Source: Mucilaginibacter sp. MD40 (GTDB lineage: Bacteria; Bacteroidota; Bacteroidia; Sphingobacteriales; Sphingobacteriaceae). Taken from it: 64,000 nt of DNA. Position 1 is the stretch's first letter; each line of letters begins with the position of its first letter. Where the stretch lies: the NCBI RefSeq assembly GCF_002288635.1, contig NZ_NRSW01000001.1, positions 1,395,522 to 1,459,521 of the forward strand, given 5' to 3'. The position numbers and the translations under genes were made by a program. Below are positions 9,015 through 18,329 of the stretch, piece after piece. The notes beneath the pieces were generated by a model. The model searched no databases and was not told where the DNA came from. It saw only the letters and a program-made list of their open reading frames with translations.

Positions 9015-9551
9015 ATGAGCAAGACTAAATTTATATTGGGCTGTTTTGATGATCCTGACAACATGATGCAGGGCATCACCAACTTACAAAAGAATAGCGT
9101 ACCTATTTATGACGTTTACACCCCAATGCCTATACATGGTATTGAGGCTAAAATGGGCGTTAAGGATTCACGCTTGGGTTACGCTGCGTTTTGCTTTGGT
9201 TGCCTTGGTGCTACCGTAATATTCAGCATTGTGTATTATACCCTGGTGCACGATTGGCCACAAAATATTGGTGGTAAACCAAGCTTTGCCATGCCTGACT
9301 TTGTACCATTCACTTTTGAGTGGACCATATTATTCACCGCGTTTGGTATGACGATCACCTTTTTTGCAGCTACGCACCTTTTCCCCGGCCGTGCGCCGCG
9401 TGTGATGGACCTGCGTGCTACTGACGACCGCTTTATTATAGCAGTTGACGCGAAAGGTAACATCCCTCATGACGATATTACTAATTTATTAAAAGAAGCA
9501 GGAGCTGTAGAAGTTAAGCATAACGAAAGGAAATATGTTAGCTATGAATAA
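9015..9551 (+). CDS. actD: Alternative complex III subunit D (DUF3341)
   Basis: 178 residues, DUF3341 type. An N-terminal soluble domain (about 1-50, FILGCFDDPDNMM) with a ferredoxin-like pattern is followed by two transmembrane helices (about 57-78 and 97-116) and a C-terminal domain with the conserved HLFPGRAPR and HDDI segments. ActD is a structural membrane subunit of the complex without cofactors. Its stop codon lies inside the start region of actE (8-base overlap with the ATG at 9544). Confidence 0.93.
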   Translation: MSKTKFILGCFDDPDNMMQGITNLQKNSVPIYDVYTPMPIHGIEAKMGVKDSRLGYAAFCFGCLGATVIFSIVYYTLVHDWPQNIGGKPSFAMPDFVPFTFEWTILFTAFGMTITFFAATHLFPGRAPRVMDLRATDDRFIIAVDAKGNIPHDDITNLLKEAGAVEVKHNERKYVSYE

Positions 9552-10119
9552 AATTAAAGTATTGGGCACAACAGCTTTTGTTATTGCTGCATCAATAATA
9601 ATTACATCGTGCAAGGATAAGCGCAGCACAGGTTGGGAGTATGCTCCTAACATGTATGAGCACACCGCTTATGAGTACGACCAACCTAACAATAACTTTA
9701 AGGATGGCAAAACCGCGCAGGTGCCGCCTGCAGGTACCATTCCGGTAGGCTTTAAACGCTTTGATTATCCTAATACCAAAGACGGTTATGAACTTGCCGG
9801 TACGGAAGTGAAAAATCCGCTGGCCGCAACACAAGGTAACCTGGAAGACGGTAAAAAGCTGTTCACTACCTTTTGCTCGCCTTGCCATGGTATAAACGGC
9901 CAGGGTGATGGTTTAGTTGTACAGCACGGATATCCGCCACCGCCATCATACTCTAAGGGGCAATCATCACGCGGTGGTGCTATGAAAGATCTTACTGATG
10001 GTAAAATCTATCATACTATAACTTATGGTGTAAACGCAATGGGTTCATACGCATCTCAGGTTGCACCAGAAGAACGCTGGAAAATTGTGATGTATGTACA
10101 CCATTTACAAACTTTATAA
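9544..10119 (+). CDS. actE: Alternative complex III subunit E, monohaem cytochrome c lipoprotein
   Basis: 191 residues from the ATG at 9544; an in-frame ATG three codons upstream is less likely because the signal peptide begins with MNKIKVLG. The lipobox IITSC gives a lipidated Cys23. One haem c site, CSPCH, is at 111-115, and a methionine around NAMGSYASQV is a likely axial ligand. It anchors on the periplasmic face by lipid and carries electrons in the complex. The gene overlaps actD by 8 bases and is followed 12 bases later by actF. Confidence 0.93.
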   Translation: MNKIKVLGTTAFVIAASIIITSCKDKRSTGWEYAPNMYEHTAYEYDQPNNNFKDGKTAQVPPAGTIPVGFKRFDYPNTKDGYELAGTEVKNPLAATQGNLEDGKKLFTTFCSPCHGINGQGDGLVVQHGYPPPPSYSKGQSSRGGAMKDLTDGKIYHTITYGVNAMGSYASQVAPEERWKIVMYVHHLQTL

Positions 10120-10131
10120 GATTATTGATTA

Positions 10132-11391
10132 ATGAAGACTCATAATAATTTTGACGAACGTTTTGAATTTACAGGCACTGCCAAAACCATTAGTTTGGTG
10201 GGTATTGTACTTGGTGTTATTGGCATAGCGTTCGGTTTTATTTCAGGTGGCGACCACATACAGCGCGTTTATAGCAACTTATTGCTGATGGGCTACTTTT
10301 TTGTGTGCGTTTGCCTTGCCGGTATATTTTTCAGTGCTTATAATTATGTGGCACAGGCTGGCTGGTCGGCATCGTTAATTCGCATACCGCAGGCATTTGC
10401 AAAGGTGTTGCCTATCGCAAGCATCATCCTGATATTAATTATCACTGCTGGTTTACTGCATACACATACGGTTACCGAGAATGGCAAAACCGAAACAGTA
10501 CCTTACCTGTATGCGCATTGGGCAGCTCACGGTATAACCACACCCGGAAGCGAAAACTTTGATGCCATTATCTATGGTAAAAAAGGTTTCTTAAATATTC
10601 CGTTTTTCTATGGTGTATTAATTGTGTTTTTGGGTGTTTACAGCTTTTTAGGTATAAAAATGGCTAAGTTCTCTGAAGCTGAAGACACAGAGGGCGGCAT
10701 GGCTAACTATGATAAGATCTTCAAATACGCCTGTATATTCCTGGTAATATTTGGTTTCACCTTCCCGATATTCGCTTTTGGTGTGATCATGTCATTAGAA
10801 GCACACTGGTTCTCAACCATGTTTGGCTGGTACAATTTAGCTGCTATGCACGTAAGTGGTTTAGCCGTTATTGCCCTGGTGATCATCTACCTTCAAAAAC
10901 GTGGTTATTTCACATGGTTAAACGAAAATCACCTGCATGATTTAGGTAAGCTGATCTTCGGTTTCTCTATTTTCTGGTGCTACGTTTGGTTCGCGCAGTT
11001 CTTCCTAACCTGGTATGCTAACATGCCTGAGGAATCTGTTTACTTCTACAAACGTTGGGAGCCTGAATACAAATGGTGGTTCTGGTTAAACATTGTACTT
11101 AACTTCCTTGCTCCGCTGTTGCTGTTAATGTCAAGAGATGCAAAACGTTTAAGCAACCGTGTAATGTGGACCTGTATAGTGCTTATTGCCGGCCACTGGT
11201 TAGATTATTACCTGATGATCATGCCGGGTACAGTTGGTGAACACAGGGGATTCTTTATTGAGGAAGTATTTACTTTTGCAGGCTTTGCAGGTTTATTCTT
11301 TTACCTGGTTATGGGCAAAATTGCTAAAGCGCCGTCATTGGTTCCTAAAAAGCACCCATTCCTGCAAGAGAGCTTACACCATCACAGATAA
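10132..11391 (+). CDS. actF: Alternative complex III subunit F, second NrfD-like membrane subunit
   Basis: 419 residues with about ten hydrophobic helices, the size and pattern of ActF, a shorter paralogue of ActC. It forms a second membrane bundle of alternative complex III; in known structures it lacks a bound quinol and may take part in proton movement. Charged and aromatic clusters such as YANMPEESVYFYKRW and SLEAHWFSTMFGWY are typical of the family. It is the last act gene before the oxidase genes; coxB begins 50 bases on, so the two complexes are very probably co-transcribed. Confidence 0.94.
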   Translation: MKTHNNFDERFEFTGTAKTISLVGIVLGVIGIAFGFISGGDHIQRVYSNLLLMGYFFVCVCLAGIFFSAYNYVAQAGWSASLIRIPQAFAKVLPIASIILILIITAGLLHTHTVTENGKTETVPYLYAHWAAHGITTPGSENFDAIIYGKKGFLNIPFFYGVLIVFLGVYSFLGIKMAKFSEAEDTEGGMANYDKIFKYACIFLVIFGFTFPIFAFGVIMSLEAHWFSTMFGWYNLAAMHVSGLAVIALVIIYLQKRGYFTWLNENHLHDLGKLIFGFSIFWCYVWFAQFFLTWYANMPEESVYFYKRWEPEYKWWFWLNIVLNFLAPLLLLMSRDAKRLSNRVMWTCIVLIAGHWLDYYLMIMPGTVGEHRGFFIEEVFTFAGFAGLFFYLVMGKIAKAPSLVPKKHPFLQESLHHHR

Positions 11392-11441
11392 TAATTGTTA
11401 AATTTGCTAACTGGATAAAGCATTTTCAAATAACCAATAAA

Positions 11442-12650
11442 ATGGGATTCAAAAATCTATTTAATACTAAAAAAATACTTTCGCTTATAGCTGTATTTAT
11501 GCTGTTAGGTACAAGCGTACTTTTCGCCCAGGATGCAGCATCAGCCGGAGCAAGCGCTTCGCCAGCTACTGACGCTGCCGCAAAGGATACCGGCCTGCCT
11601 ACAGCAGGTTATTATATCCTGATGTTCCTGGTGGTATGCTTTTTCATTGGCATTATAGGTAAAGTATTTCGTGTTTACGACCTTACCCAGCAAATAAGAG
11701 GCAAAAAGCCGCTTAACTGGAATAATGTGATGGGTGTAATGTGCATCATATTCCTGGTAGCAGGTTTATACGGCGCATACTGGTCTTTCACGGTACAGGG
11801 CAGCATGATATTACCTGCAGCAGCATCTGAGCATGGTGGTATCCTGGATAAGATGTTCTGGACTACTACCGGCATCACCATGACGGTATTTTTCATCACA
11901 CAGATATTATTGTTCACCTTCCTGTTCAGATACCGTTACAATGCTAAACGTCGCGCGCACTTCCTGCCGCACAACAACACCATTGAAAAGGTTTGGACAA
12001 TTGCCCCGGCTATCGTATTAACCGTGTTGGTTATCTTCGGTTTCTTTACCTGGAAAAGTATTACCAACAGTGTTGATGCTAAAGGCGAGCCTGCTTCAAT
12101 TAACATTGATATTACCGGCCACCAGTTTGCATGGGAGTTACGTTATCCTGGTAAAGATGGCCGTTTAGGTAAAACCAGCTATAAACTGGTTAATGGTTCT
12201 AATAAGTTGGGTATCAACTTTAAAGATAAATACAGCTACGATGACCTACAGGCTGATACCATGGTTATCCCTGTAAATAAATCTGTAAGGTTAAATATCC
12301 ATGCGCAGGATGTAATCCATAGTGTGTATATCCCTGCATTCCGTGTGCAGTTGAACGCTGTTCCCGGCCTGCCAACCTTCTTTAAATTCAAGCCGATCAT
12401 GACTACCGCGCAGATGCGTGCCAAATTGGATAAACCTACATTTGAGTATGAGGTATTATGCAACAAAATTTGCGGTGGTAGCCACTATAACATGAAAAAA
12501 GTTGTACGCGTAGTTACCGAGGCCGAATATCAGGCCTGGTTAGCTCAGCAAAAGCCATATCTTACAGATCAGCTTAAGAAAGATCTTAAGTTTGCAACTA
12601 CTGAAGATAGCAAGCAGGTACAACAAAACAGGTTAGCGTTAAATAATTAA
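11442..12650 (+). CDS. ctaC: Cytochrome c oxidase subunit II
   Basis: 402 residues. A cleavable signal sequence (LLGTSVLFAQ) is followed by an Ala-rich linker, a first helix (about 50-70), two membrane helices (about 90-115 and 140-168), and the periplasmic cupredoxin domain. The CuA site is intact: Cys340, Cys344, His348 and Met351 (CNKICGGSHYNM), with the upstream His of QDVIHSVY and the electron-entry aromatic segment HQFAWELRYPG. No cytochrome c domain is fused here, so electrons must come from ActA/ActE or a separate carrier. It is longer than the classic 250-300 residues because of the extra N-terminal helix. Confidence 0.94.
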   Translation: MGFKNLFNTKKILSLIAVFMLLGTSVLFAQDAASAGASASPATDAAAKDTGLPTAGYYILMFLVVCFFIGIIGKVFRVYDLTQQIRGKKPLNWNNVMGVMCIIFLVAGLYGAYWSFTVQGSMILPAAASEHGGILDKMFWTTTGITMTVFFITQILLFTFLFRYRYNAKRRAHFLPHNNTIEKVWTIAPAIVLTVLVIFGFFTWKSITNSVDAKGEPASINIDITGHQFAWELRYPGKDGRLGKTSYKLVNGSNKLGINFKDKYSYDDLQADTMVIPVNKSVRLNIHAQDVIHSVYIPAFRVQLNAVPGLPTFFKFKPIMTTAQMRAKLDKPTFEYEVLCNKICGGSHYNMKKVVRVVTEAEYQAWLAQQKPYLTDQLKKDLKFATTEDSKQVQQNRLALNN

Positions 12651-12669
12651 TACAAAAAGATTAGCGAGT

Positions 12670-14562
12670 ATGTCAACATTATCAGTTCACGATCATAGCG
12701 TAGCACACCACGAGGAAGATCACGGACATCACCACCATAAAGAAACGTTCATATCTAAATATATATTTAGTATGGACCATAAAATGATTGCCAAGCAATT
12801 CCTGATCACAGGTATTACTATGGCGGTTATTGCCATGATCTTGTCTATCCTGTTCAGGATCCAGCTGGCTTACCCTGATAAGGCGTTCCCTTTAATGGAA
12901 ACATTGCTGGGCCGTTTTGCACCGGGTGGCCGTTTGGATTCTAACTTTTACCTGGCGCTGGTTACCATACATGGTACCATCATGGTATTCTTCGTGTTAA
13001 CAGCCGGTTTGAGCGGTACTTTCAGTAACCTGCTTATTCCATTGCAGTTAGGTGCCCGCGATATGGCATCACCATTTATGAACATGCTTTCTTACTGGTT
13101 CTTCTTTTTAGCCAGCGTGATCATGTTATCATCATTTATGGTTCAAAAAGGCCCTGCAAGCGGTGGCTGGACGATCTACCCTCCATTATCTGCTTTACCA
13201 AAGGCTATGCCAGGCTCAGGTATGGGTATGACGCTTTGGCTTACCAGTATGGTATTGTTCATCGCTTCATCATTAATGGGTGGTATCAACTATGTAAGTA
13301 CCGTATTAAACATGCGTACCAAAGGTATGGACCTTTGGAAAATGCCTTTAACTATCTGGGCATTCTTCTTAACCGCTATCCTGGGTATCTTATCATTCCC
13401 TGTATTAGTTGCAGGTGTAGTATTGTTAATATTTGACCGTAGTTTTGGTACAAGCTTCTATTTATCAGAAATTGTATTGAACGGTTCACAAGTACAACCT
13501 TTTGAAGGTGGTAGCCCAATCCTGTTCCAGCACTTGTTCTGGTTCCTGGGTCACCCTGAGGTATATATCGTAATTATGCCTGCGATGGGTATATCATCAG
13601 AGGTAATGTCGGTTAACTCTCGTAAACCTATCTTTGGTTACCATGCAATGGTTTACTCGCTTATCGGTATCACCGTATTATCATTCATTGTATGGGGGCA
13701 CCACATGTTCGTTACAGGTATGAATCCGTTCCTGGGCGGTGTGTTCATGATCACCACATTGATCATCGCGGTACCTTCAGCGGTAAAAACGTTTAACTGG
13801 CTGGCTACCCTTTGGAGAGGTAATATCCGTTTCACAGCGGCCATGTTATTCGCTATCGGTATGGTGTCGTTCTTTATCTCTGGTGGTTTAACCGGTATCT
13901 TCCTGGGTAACGCCGCTTTGGATATCAACCTGCACGATACTTACTTCGTAGTAGCTCACTTCCACTTAGTAATGGGTTCGGCGGCTATATTTGGTATGCT
14001 TGCCGGTGTTTACCACTGGTTCCCTAAAATGTTCGGCCGCATGATGAACGAGCGTTTAGGTTACCTGCACTTCTGGTTAACATTTATTGGCGCTTACCTG
14101 GTATTCTTCCCAATGCACTTCATGGGCTTGGATGGCGTTCCACGTCGTTACTATGCTTTCACCGAGTTTGAGTCAATGAAACAGTGGTTGTCAGTTAATA
14201 CCTTTATCACTTGGGCAGCTATTATGGCGGCAGTAGCGCAGTGCGCGTTCCTGTTCAACTTTGTTTACTCTATATTCTTCGGTAAAAAAGCCACACAAAA
14301 CCCTTGGGAAGCTAATACCCTTGAGTGGACTGCTCCAGTTGAACATATCCACGGCAACTGGCCGGGAGAAATTCCGTCAGTATACCGTTGGCCATATGAT
14401 TACAGCAAACCTGGCGCCGACGAAGACTTTATACAACAAACTGTTCCGCTTTCACAAACCATGAGCTCAAACCTTCCGCATGACTTTGAGGATAATCCTA
14501 CAGGTCTTGAGGAGCATGCTAAATGGGCAAGTACTCAACAAAGCAACGAGCAGGTTAAGTAA
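12670..14562 (+). CDS. ctaD: Cytochrome c oxidase subunit I
   Basis: 630 residues, about twelve or more membrane helices. The His-rich N terminus (HHEEDHGHHHHK) is followed by the helix I/II haem-a segment (TIHGTIMVFFVLTAG, His ligand), the CuB/haem a3 ligand region GHPEVYIVIMP (His about 295 and Tyr five residues on, the family's cross-linked pair), WGHHMF with the two further CuB histidines, and HDTYFVVAHFHLVMG carrying the haem histidines. The helix VI Tyr indicates an A-type proton-pumping oxidase. It reduces oxygen to water in the inner membrane. A repeat element separates it from ctaA. Confidence 0.96.
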   Translation: MSTLSVHDHSVAHHEEDHGHHHHKETFISKYIFSMDHKMIAKQFLITGITMAVIAMILSILFRIQLAYPDKAFPLMETLLGRFAPGGRLDSNFYLALVTIHGTIMVFFVLTAGLSGTFSNLLIPLQLGARDMASPFMNMLSYWFFFLASVIMLSSFMVQKGPASGGWTIYPPLSALPKAMPGSGMGMTLWLTSMVLFIASSLMGGINYVSTVLNMRTKGMDLWKMPLTIWAFFLTAILGILSFPVLVAGVVLLIFDRSFGTSFYLSEIVLNGSQVQPFEGGSPILFQHLFWFLGHPEVYIVIMPAMGISSEVMSVNSRKPIFGYHAMVYSLIGITVLSFIVWGHHMFVTGMNPFLGGVFMITTLIIAVPSAVKTFNWLATLWRGNIRFTAAMLFAIGMVSFFISGGLTGIFLGNAALDINLHDTYFVVAHFHLVMGSAAIFGMLAGVYHWFPKMFGRMMNERLGYLHFWLTFIGAYLVFFPMHFMGLDGVPRRYYAFTEFESMKQWLSVNTFITWAAIMAAVAQCAFLFNFVYSIFFGKKATQNPWEANTLEWTAPVEHIHGNWPGEIPSVYRWPYDYSKPGADEDFIQQTVPLSQTMSSNLPHDFEDNPTGLEEHAKWASTQQSNEQVK

Positions 14563-14586
14563 TAAAAATACTGATCTCTGATCTTT

Positions 14587-14694
14587 AGGGTATCTGTTTA
14601 AGTCCTAAGTCTTAAGTATAAGTCCTGAGTTGTTAAACAGACTTTCGACTTGAAGCTTTGAACTTTACGACTTTAAATAGATACCCTTGTTTTT
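14587..14694 (+). repeat. Long imperfect stem element between ctaD and heme A synthase, terminator-like
   Basis: AGGGTATCTGTTTA at 14587-14600 pairs with TAAATAGATACCCT at 14674-14687 with one mismatch, followed by TTGTTTTTT. The 73-base interior repeats variants of AAGTCYTAAGT and ACTTTCGACTTGAAG. It may act as a partial terminator that lowers expression of the assembly genes, or be a small mobile palindromic element. Confidence 0.6.
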
Positions 14695-14708
14695 TAGGAA
14701 TAATCTAA

Positions 14709-15773
14709 ATGGGCATAAAAGCATCCGGTAACAATATATTCATTAAGCTCAACCTGATTACTATCATACTCTTATTTGTATTGATATTGGCAGGAGGGGT
14801 GGTGCGCAGCACCGGCTCGGGTATGGGTTGCCCTGACTGGCCTAAATGTTTTGGCCGCTATATACCGCCAACCAGCCTCTCAGAATTACCTGCAAATTAT
14901 AAAGATACCTATGTGCAAAAGCGTATGGACAAAAACCAGCGCTTCGCTAAAATGCTGGATATTTTTGGCTATAGCCAACTGGCTATGCGTATTCGTAATG
15001 ATAAATCTATACTGGTACCTGAAGAATTTAACACTGCCCGTACCTGGACGGAGTATATCAACCGCTTGATCGGTGCTATATCCGGAGTATTCTTATTGTT
15101 ATGTGCCGTTTATTCATTTAAATATCGCAAAACCAATAAGCTCATCATCTTTTTAAGCGTGTTCAATTTGTTTCTGGTAGGCTTTCAGGGGTGGTTAGGT
15201 TCTATTGTGGTGTCAACCAATTTGGTAGCCTGGATCGTTACGGTACACATGTTACTTGCATTGGCAATATTGGCTATTAGTATAGCTACTTATCATATGG
15301 CTAAAGTGCAGGGGCGTTATAAAGTTACCGTGAAGCCGCTGGTGCAGGTGCTTACTTTAATTGTATTAGCGATAAGCGTACTGCAAATAACATTTGGTAC
15401 AGAAGTGCGTGAAAAAGTAGATGCTGTAGCTACACATTTGGAAGGCAGCTATCGCGATAGCTGGGTGAAGCGTGCCGGCGATATATTTACGCAACATCGC
15501 GACATAGCCCTGGTAGTACTGGCGCTTAACCTTATTTTATACGCGCTTATCCGCAAGCAATTTAACAGGCACGCCGTGCAGCAACAACTTATGAGCTTTA
15601 CGTTTCTCATGATCATGCTGCAAATTATTACCGGCATATCCTTATCGTATTTCGCTTTGCCTCCTTTTGCGCAGGCATCGCACATTGTGCTGGCCAGTTT
15701 AATGTTTGGCGCCCAGTTTTATTTATTGTTGAACCTGTTTAAATCAGAAAACGTGCAGGGGGCGGGGCAATGA
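14709..15773 (+). CDS. ctaA: Heme A synthase (COX15/CtaA)
   Basis: 354 residues, eight hydrophobic segments. Family marks are the first periplasmic loop GGVVRSTGSGMGCPDWPKCFG (about 24-43), the haem-ligand His in the helix beginning TVHMLLALAI, FGTEVRE (about 217-223), and a second pair of histidines (FTQHRDIALVV and QASHIVLASL). It oxidises the C8 methyl of haem O to the formyl of haem A for the oxidase. The C terminus overlaps the start of ctaB by four bases (ATGA), so the two are translationally coupled. Confidence 0.93.
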   Translation: MGIKASGNNIFIKLNLITIILLFVLILAGGVVRSTGSGMGCPDWPKCFGRYIPPTSLSELPANYKDTYVQKRMDKNQRFAKMLDIFGYSQLAMRIRNDKSILVPEEFNTARTWTEYINRLIGAISGVFLLLCAVYSFKYRKTNKLIIFLSVFNLFLVGFQGWLGSIVVSTNLVAWIVTVHMLLALAILAISIATYHMAKVQGRYKVTVKPLVQVLTLIVLAISVLQITFGTEVREKVDAVATHLEGSYRDSWVKRAGDIFTQHRDIALVVLALNLILYALIRKQFNRHAVQQQLMSFTFLMIMLQIITGISLSYFALPPFAQASHIVLASLMFGAQFYLLLNLFKSENVQGAGQ

Positions 15774-16663
15774 AAGGCAGCGATTTTTCAAAACTCATCA
15801 AGTCGCGTTTAACCTTTTTGGTTACGTTCTCGGCTTCCATATCATTTATTATTGCTGTAAAGGCAAATGGTGGCAATACCTGGGGTTCGCTCTACAGTAC
15901 TACCATGTGGTTAAACTGGATCAAGCTGGTTATCGGCGGTTTCCTGGTAACTTCAGCAGCCAATTGTTTCAATGAGGTAATTGAGGTAAAGTATGATAAG
16001 CTGATGAAACGTACGATGGACAGGCCAATGCCTGCAGGGCGCATGACCACCGGTCAGGGGCTCGTTTTGGGTATGGGCATGGGTATCATTGGCACGTACT
16101 TATTAGGGTCGCTTAATCTGCTTACTGGGCTTTTGTCGGTGTTTTCTATACTGCTTTACGCCTTTGCTTACACACCGCTTAAACGTGTCAATGGCATGGC
16201 CGCGGTTTTTGTAGGAGCTATACCTGGTGCATTACCCGCGTTGATCGGATATGTTGCAGGGCAACCTCACGGGCGTATTGACGAGATTGCTATAATACTG
16301 TTCCTGATACAGTTTGTATGGCAGTTTGTGCATTTCTGGGCGATAGCCTGGGTGCTGGATGATGATTATAAGCTGGCTGGTTTCCGGTTATTGCCTACCG
16401 CGAAGCGCGACAAAACCAGCGCCCTTGTTACTTTTTTATTCGCAGTGATACTTGTACCGGTGAGTTTATTACCAACTATTTATGGTTATGGTGGTTACTA
16501 TGTAGGCGGCGTATCATTGATAATGAGTTTGATATTTCTATATCAGGCGTTTAACCTATTACGCACGCTGGAAATAAAAGCTGCGCGTACACTAATGTTT
16601 GGATCTTTTTATTACCTGCCTGTAGTGCAGTTAATGTTTTTGTTTGATTTTATTGTAAAGTAA
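15770..16663 (+). CDS. ctaB: Protoheme IX farnesyltransferase (heme O synthase)
   Basis: 297 residues, UbiA superfamily with about nine membrane helices. The first Asp-rich prenyl diphosphate motif region is NCFNEVIEVKYDKLMKRTMD with R-P-M-P after it (about 66-90), and the second is the VLDDDYKLAGFRLLP region (about 197-211). It farnesylates protohaem to haem O, the substrate of the neighbouring CtaA. It starts inside the ctaA stop codon and ends directly against the start of the next gene. Confidence 0.94.
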   Translation: MKGSDFSKLIKSRLTFLVTFSASISFIIAVKANGGNTWGSLYSTTMWLNWIKLVIGGFLVTSAANCFNEVIEVKYDKLMKRTMDRPMPAGRMTTGQGLVLGMGMGIIGTYLLGSLNLLTGLLSVFSILLYAFAYTPLKRVNGMAAVFVGAIPGALPALIGYVAGQPHGRIDEIAIILFLIQFVWQFVHFWAIAWVLDDDYKLAGFRLLPTAKRDKTSALVTFLFAVILVPVSLLPTIYGYGGYYVGGVSLIMSLIFLYQAFNLLRTLEIKAARTLMFGSFYYLPVVQLMFLFDFIVK

Positions 16664-17242
16664 ATGGCCCGGATACAACAAGAAGATAAGTTAAACCTGG
16701 CACCCAAAAAGTTCAATATGTGGATATTCATATTCACATCATTTATGTTTTTTGCGGCTTTAACCAGTGGTTTTATCGTTTATGCAGGTGGCGGCAAGCA
16801 TGGCTTAAATTTTAAAATGCCGCCTATATTTTTATACAGCACCCTTATTATAGCGGTGAGCAGCATTAGTATGTTTCTGGCATCAAACGCGGCCAAGCGC
16901 CTGCAGTTTGCCAGGCAGCGCCTGTTCCTGTGGGTAACCATTGCACTTGGTATAGCATTTTTTGTTATACAGGTTTATGCGTGGTTAATACTGCTGCCAT
17001 CAATGGGGGTATATTTCAGCAACCCCAATGCATCACAGTCATTCGTATACGTATTTATATGGATGCACTTATTACACATTTTAGCAGGCTTATTACTCTT
17101 AGTTAATACCCTTATCCGCAGCTACCGTAATGTAGCCCAGGTTAAAAATTTGTTTAGTATGCAGATGTCCTCAATATTTTGGCATTTTGTCGATATTATA
17201 TGGATTTATCTGTATGTTTTTTTACTTTTGAACCAATATTAA
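16664..17242 (+). CDS. Cytochrome c oxidase subunit III-family protein (short form)
   Basis: 192 residues with five predicted helices and the C-terminal subunit III hallmark SIFWHFVDIIWIYLYVFL. It belongs to the short, five-helix subunit III proteins that occur beside a second subunit III gene in Bacteroidota. The ATG follows the ctaB stop codon without a gap. Its partner is the next gene; the two are clearly different (192 and 236 residues), so this is not a recent duplication. Confidence 0.88.
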   Translation: MARIQQEDKLNLAPKKFNMWIFIFTSFMFFAALTSGFIVYAGGGKHGLNFKMPPIFLYSTLIIAVSSISMFLASNAAKRLQFARQRLFLWVTIALGIAFFVIQVYAWLILLPSMGVYFSNPNASQSFVYVFIWMHLLHILAGLLLLVNTLIRSYRNVAQVKNLFSMQMSSIFWHFVDIIWIYLYVFLLLNQY

Positions 17243-17249
17243 AAACACA

Positions 17250-17960
17250 ATGAGTGCACAAGTATCTTCTATTGATGAATTAAAAACAACGCCGTGGGCG
17301 GGTGGTAAATCACCTTTCAATGTTGAGTATGGCAAAATGATGATGTGGTTCTTCCTGTTATCAGATGCATTTACCTTCTCATCATTGCTCATCGCTTATG
17401 GCGCTTTACGCTTTAGCTCAAGCACCTGGCCTGCTGCCGACCTGATATTCCAGTCTGTTCCGGGCATGATTGACCACGGGGCACCCCTTGTGTTTGTAGG
17501 TTTAATGACCTTTATCCTTATCATGAGTTCTGTAACCATGGTACTGGCTGTTGAGGCAGGTCATCGTATGGCAAAAAAGGAAGTAGTAGGATGGATGATC
17601 GCTACCATTATTGGTGGTTTCATGTTCCTGGGTTGCCAGGCATTGGAGTGGACACACCTGCACCACGAAGGTTTTTGGTGGGGTAGCATTCCGCATGAGT
17701 TAGGCGAGTATTTCCGTAAAGATGAAGCGGTATCAGTAACCAGTACGCACCAGTTCGCTAACCTGTTCTTTACCATTACCGGTTTCCACGGTTTCCACGT
17801 ATTCAGCGGTGTGGTGATCAATATCATTATCACTATTAACGTGCTTGCCGGTACTTACGAAAAACGCGGCAGCTACCTGATGGTTGAAAAAGTAGGCCTT
17901 TACTGGCACTTTGTAGACCTGGTATGGGTGTTTGTATTTACTTTCTTTTACTTAGTTTAA
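17250..17960 (+). CDS. ctaE: Cytochrome c oxidase subunit III
   Basis: 236 residues. Helices run from about 29 to the C terminus. Family features are KMMMWFFLLSDAFTFSSLL (about 28-46), GCQALEWTHL (about 129-138), FFTITGFHGFHVFSG with the conserved His pair, and GLYWHFVDLVWVFVFTFFYL at the end. It stabilises subunit I and supports proton uptake in haem-copper oxidases. It follows the short subunit III gene by 7 bases and precedes subunit IV by 22 bases. Confidence 0.94.
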   Translation: MSAQVSSIDELKTTPWAGGKSPFNVEYGKMMMWFFLLSDAFTFSSLLIAYGALRFSSSTWPAADLIFQSVPGMIDHGAPLVFVGLMTFILIMSSVTMVLAVEAGHRMAKKEVVGWMIATIIGGFMFLGCQALEWTHLHHEGFWWGSIPHELGEYFRKDEAVSVTSTHQFANLFFTITGFHGFHVFSGVVINIIITINVLAGTYEKRGSYLMVEKVGLYWHFVDLVWVFVFTFFYLV

Positions 17961-17982
17961 AAATTTAACCTGATATAACATC

Positions 17983-18327
17983 ATGTCATCAGAAAACGCA
18001 GAATTAAACCACGACGAGCACGGCGAACACGAATCAATGTCGCGTGGTAAAATATGGAAGGTATTTGCCATATTATTAGGTATTACCGTAATTGAATTTA
18101 TTATAGCGTTGTGGCTGGTACCAAAAGGACACATTCCTTTGCACTGGGCAAACCCTATTTACATAGTACTTACATTGTTCAAAGCATTTTACATTGTAGC
18201 TTACTTTATGCACTTAAAGTTTGAGCGCATTGGTTTAATGATCTCTATTATAGTACCTATACTCTTTATTATTGGTTTAATACTGGTACTAACAAACGAA
18301 AGCCATTACTGGACTGAACTAAGATAG
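17983..18327 (+). CDS. Cytochrome c oxidase subunit IV-family protein
   Basis: 114 residues. A charged N terminus rich in His and Glu (NHDEHGEHESM) is followed by three hydrophobic segments (about 24-44, 54-75, 85-105). The KAFYIVAYFMHLKFE motif is the signature of prokaryotic cytochrome c oxidase subunit IV (COX4_pro). It is a small accessory subunit of the oxidase. Two bases separate it from the SCO gene. Confidence 0.9.
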   Translation: MSSENAELNHDEHGEHESMSRGKIWKVFAILLGITVIEFIIALWLVPKGHIPLHWANPIYIVLTLFKAFYIVAYFMHLKFERIGLMISIIVPILFIIGLILVLTNESHYWTELR

Positions 18328-18329
18328 AA

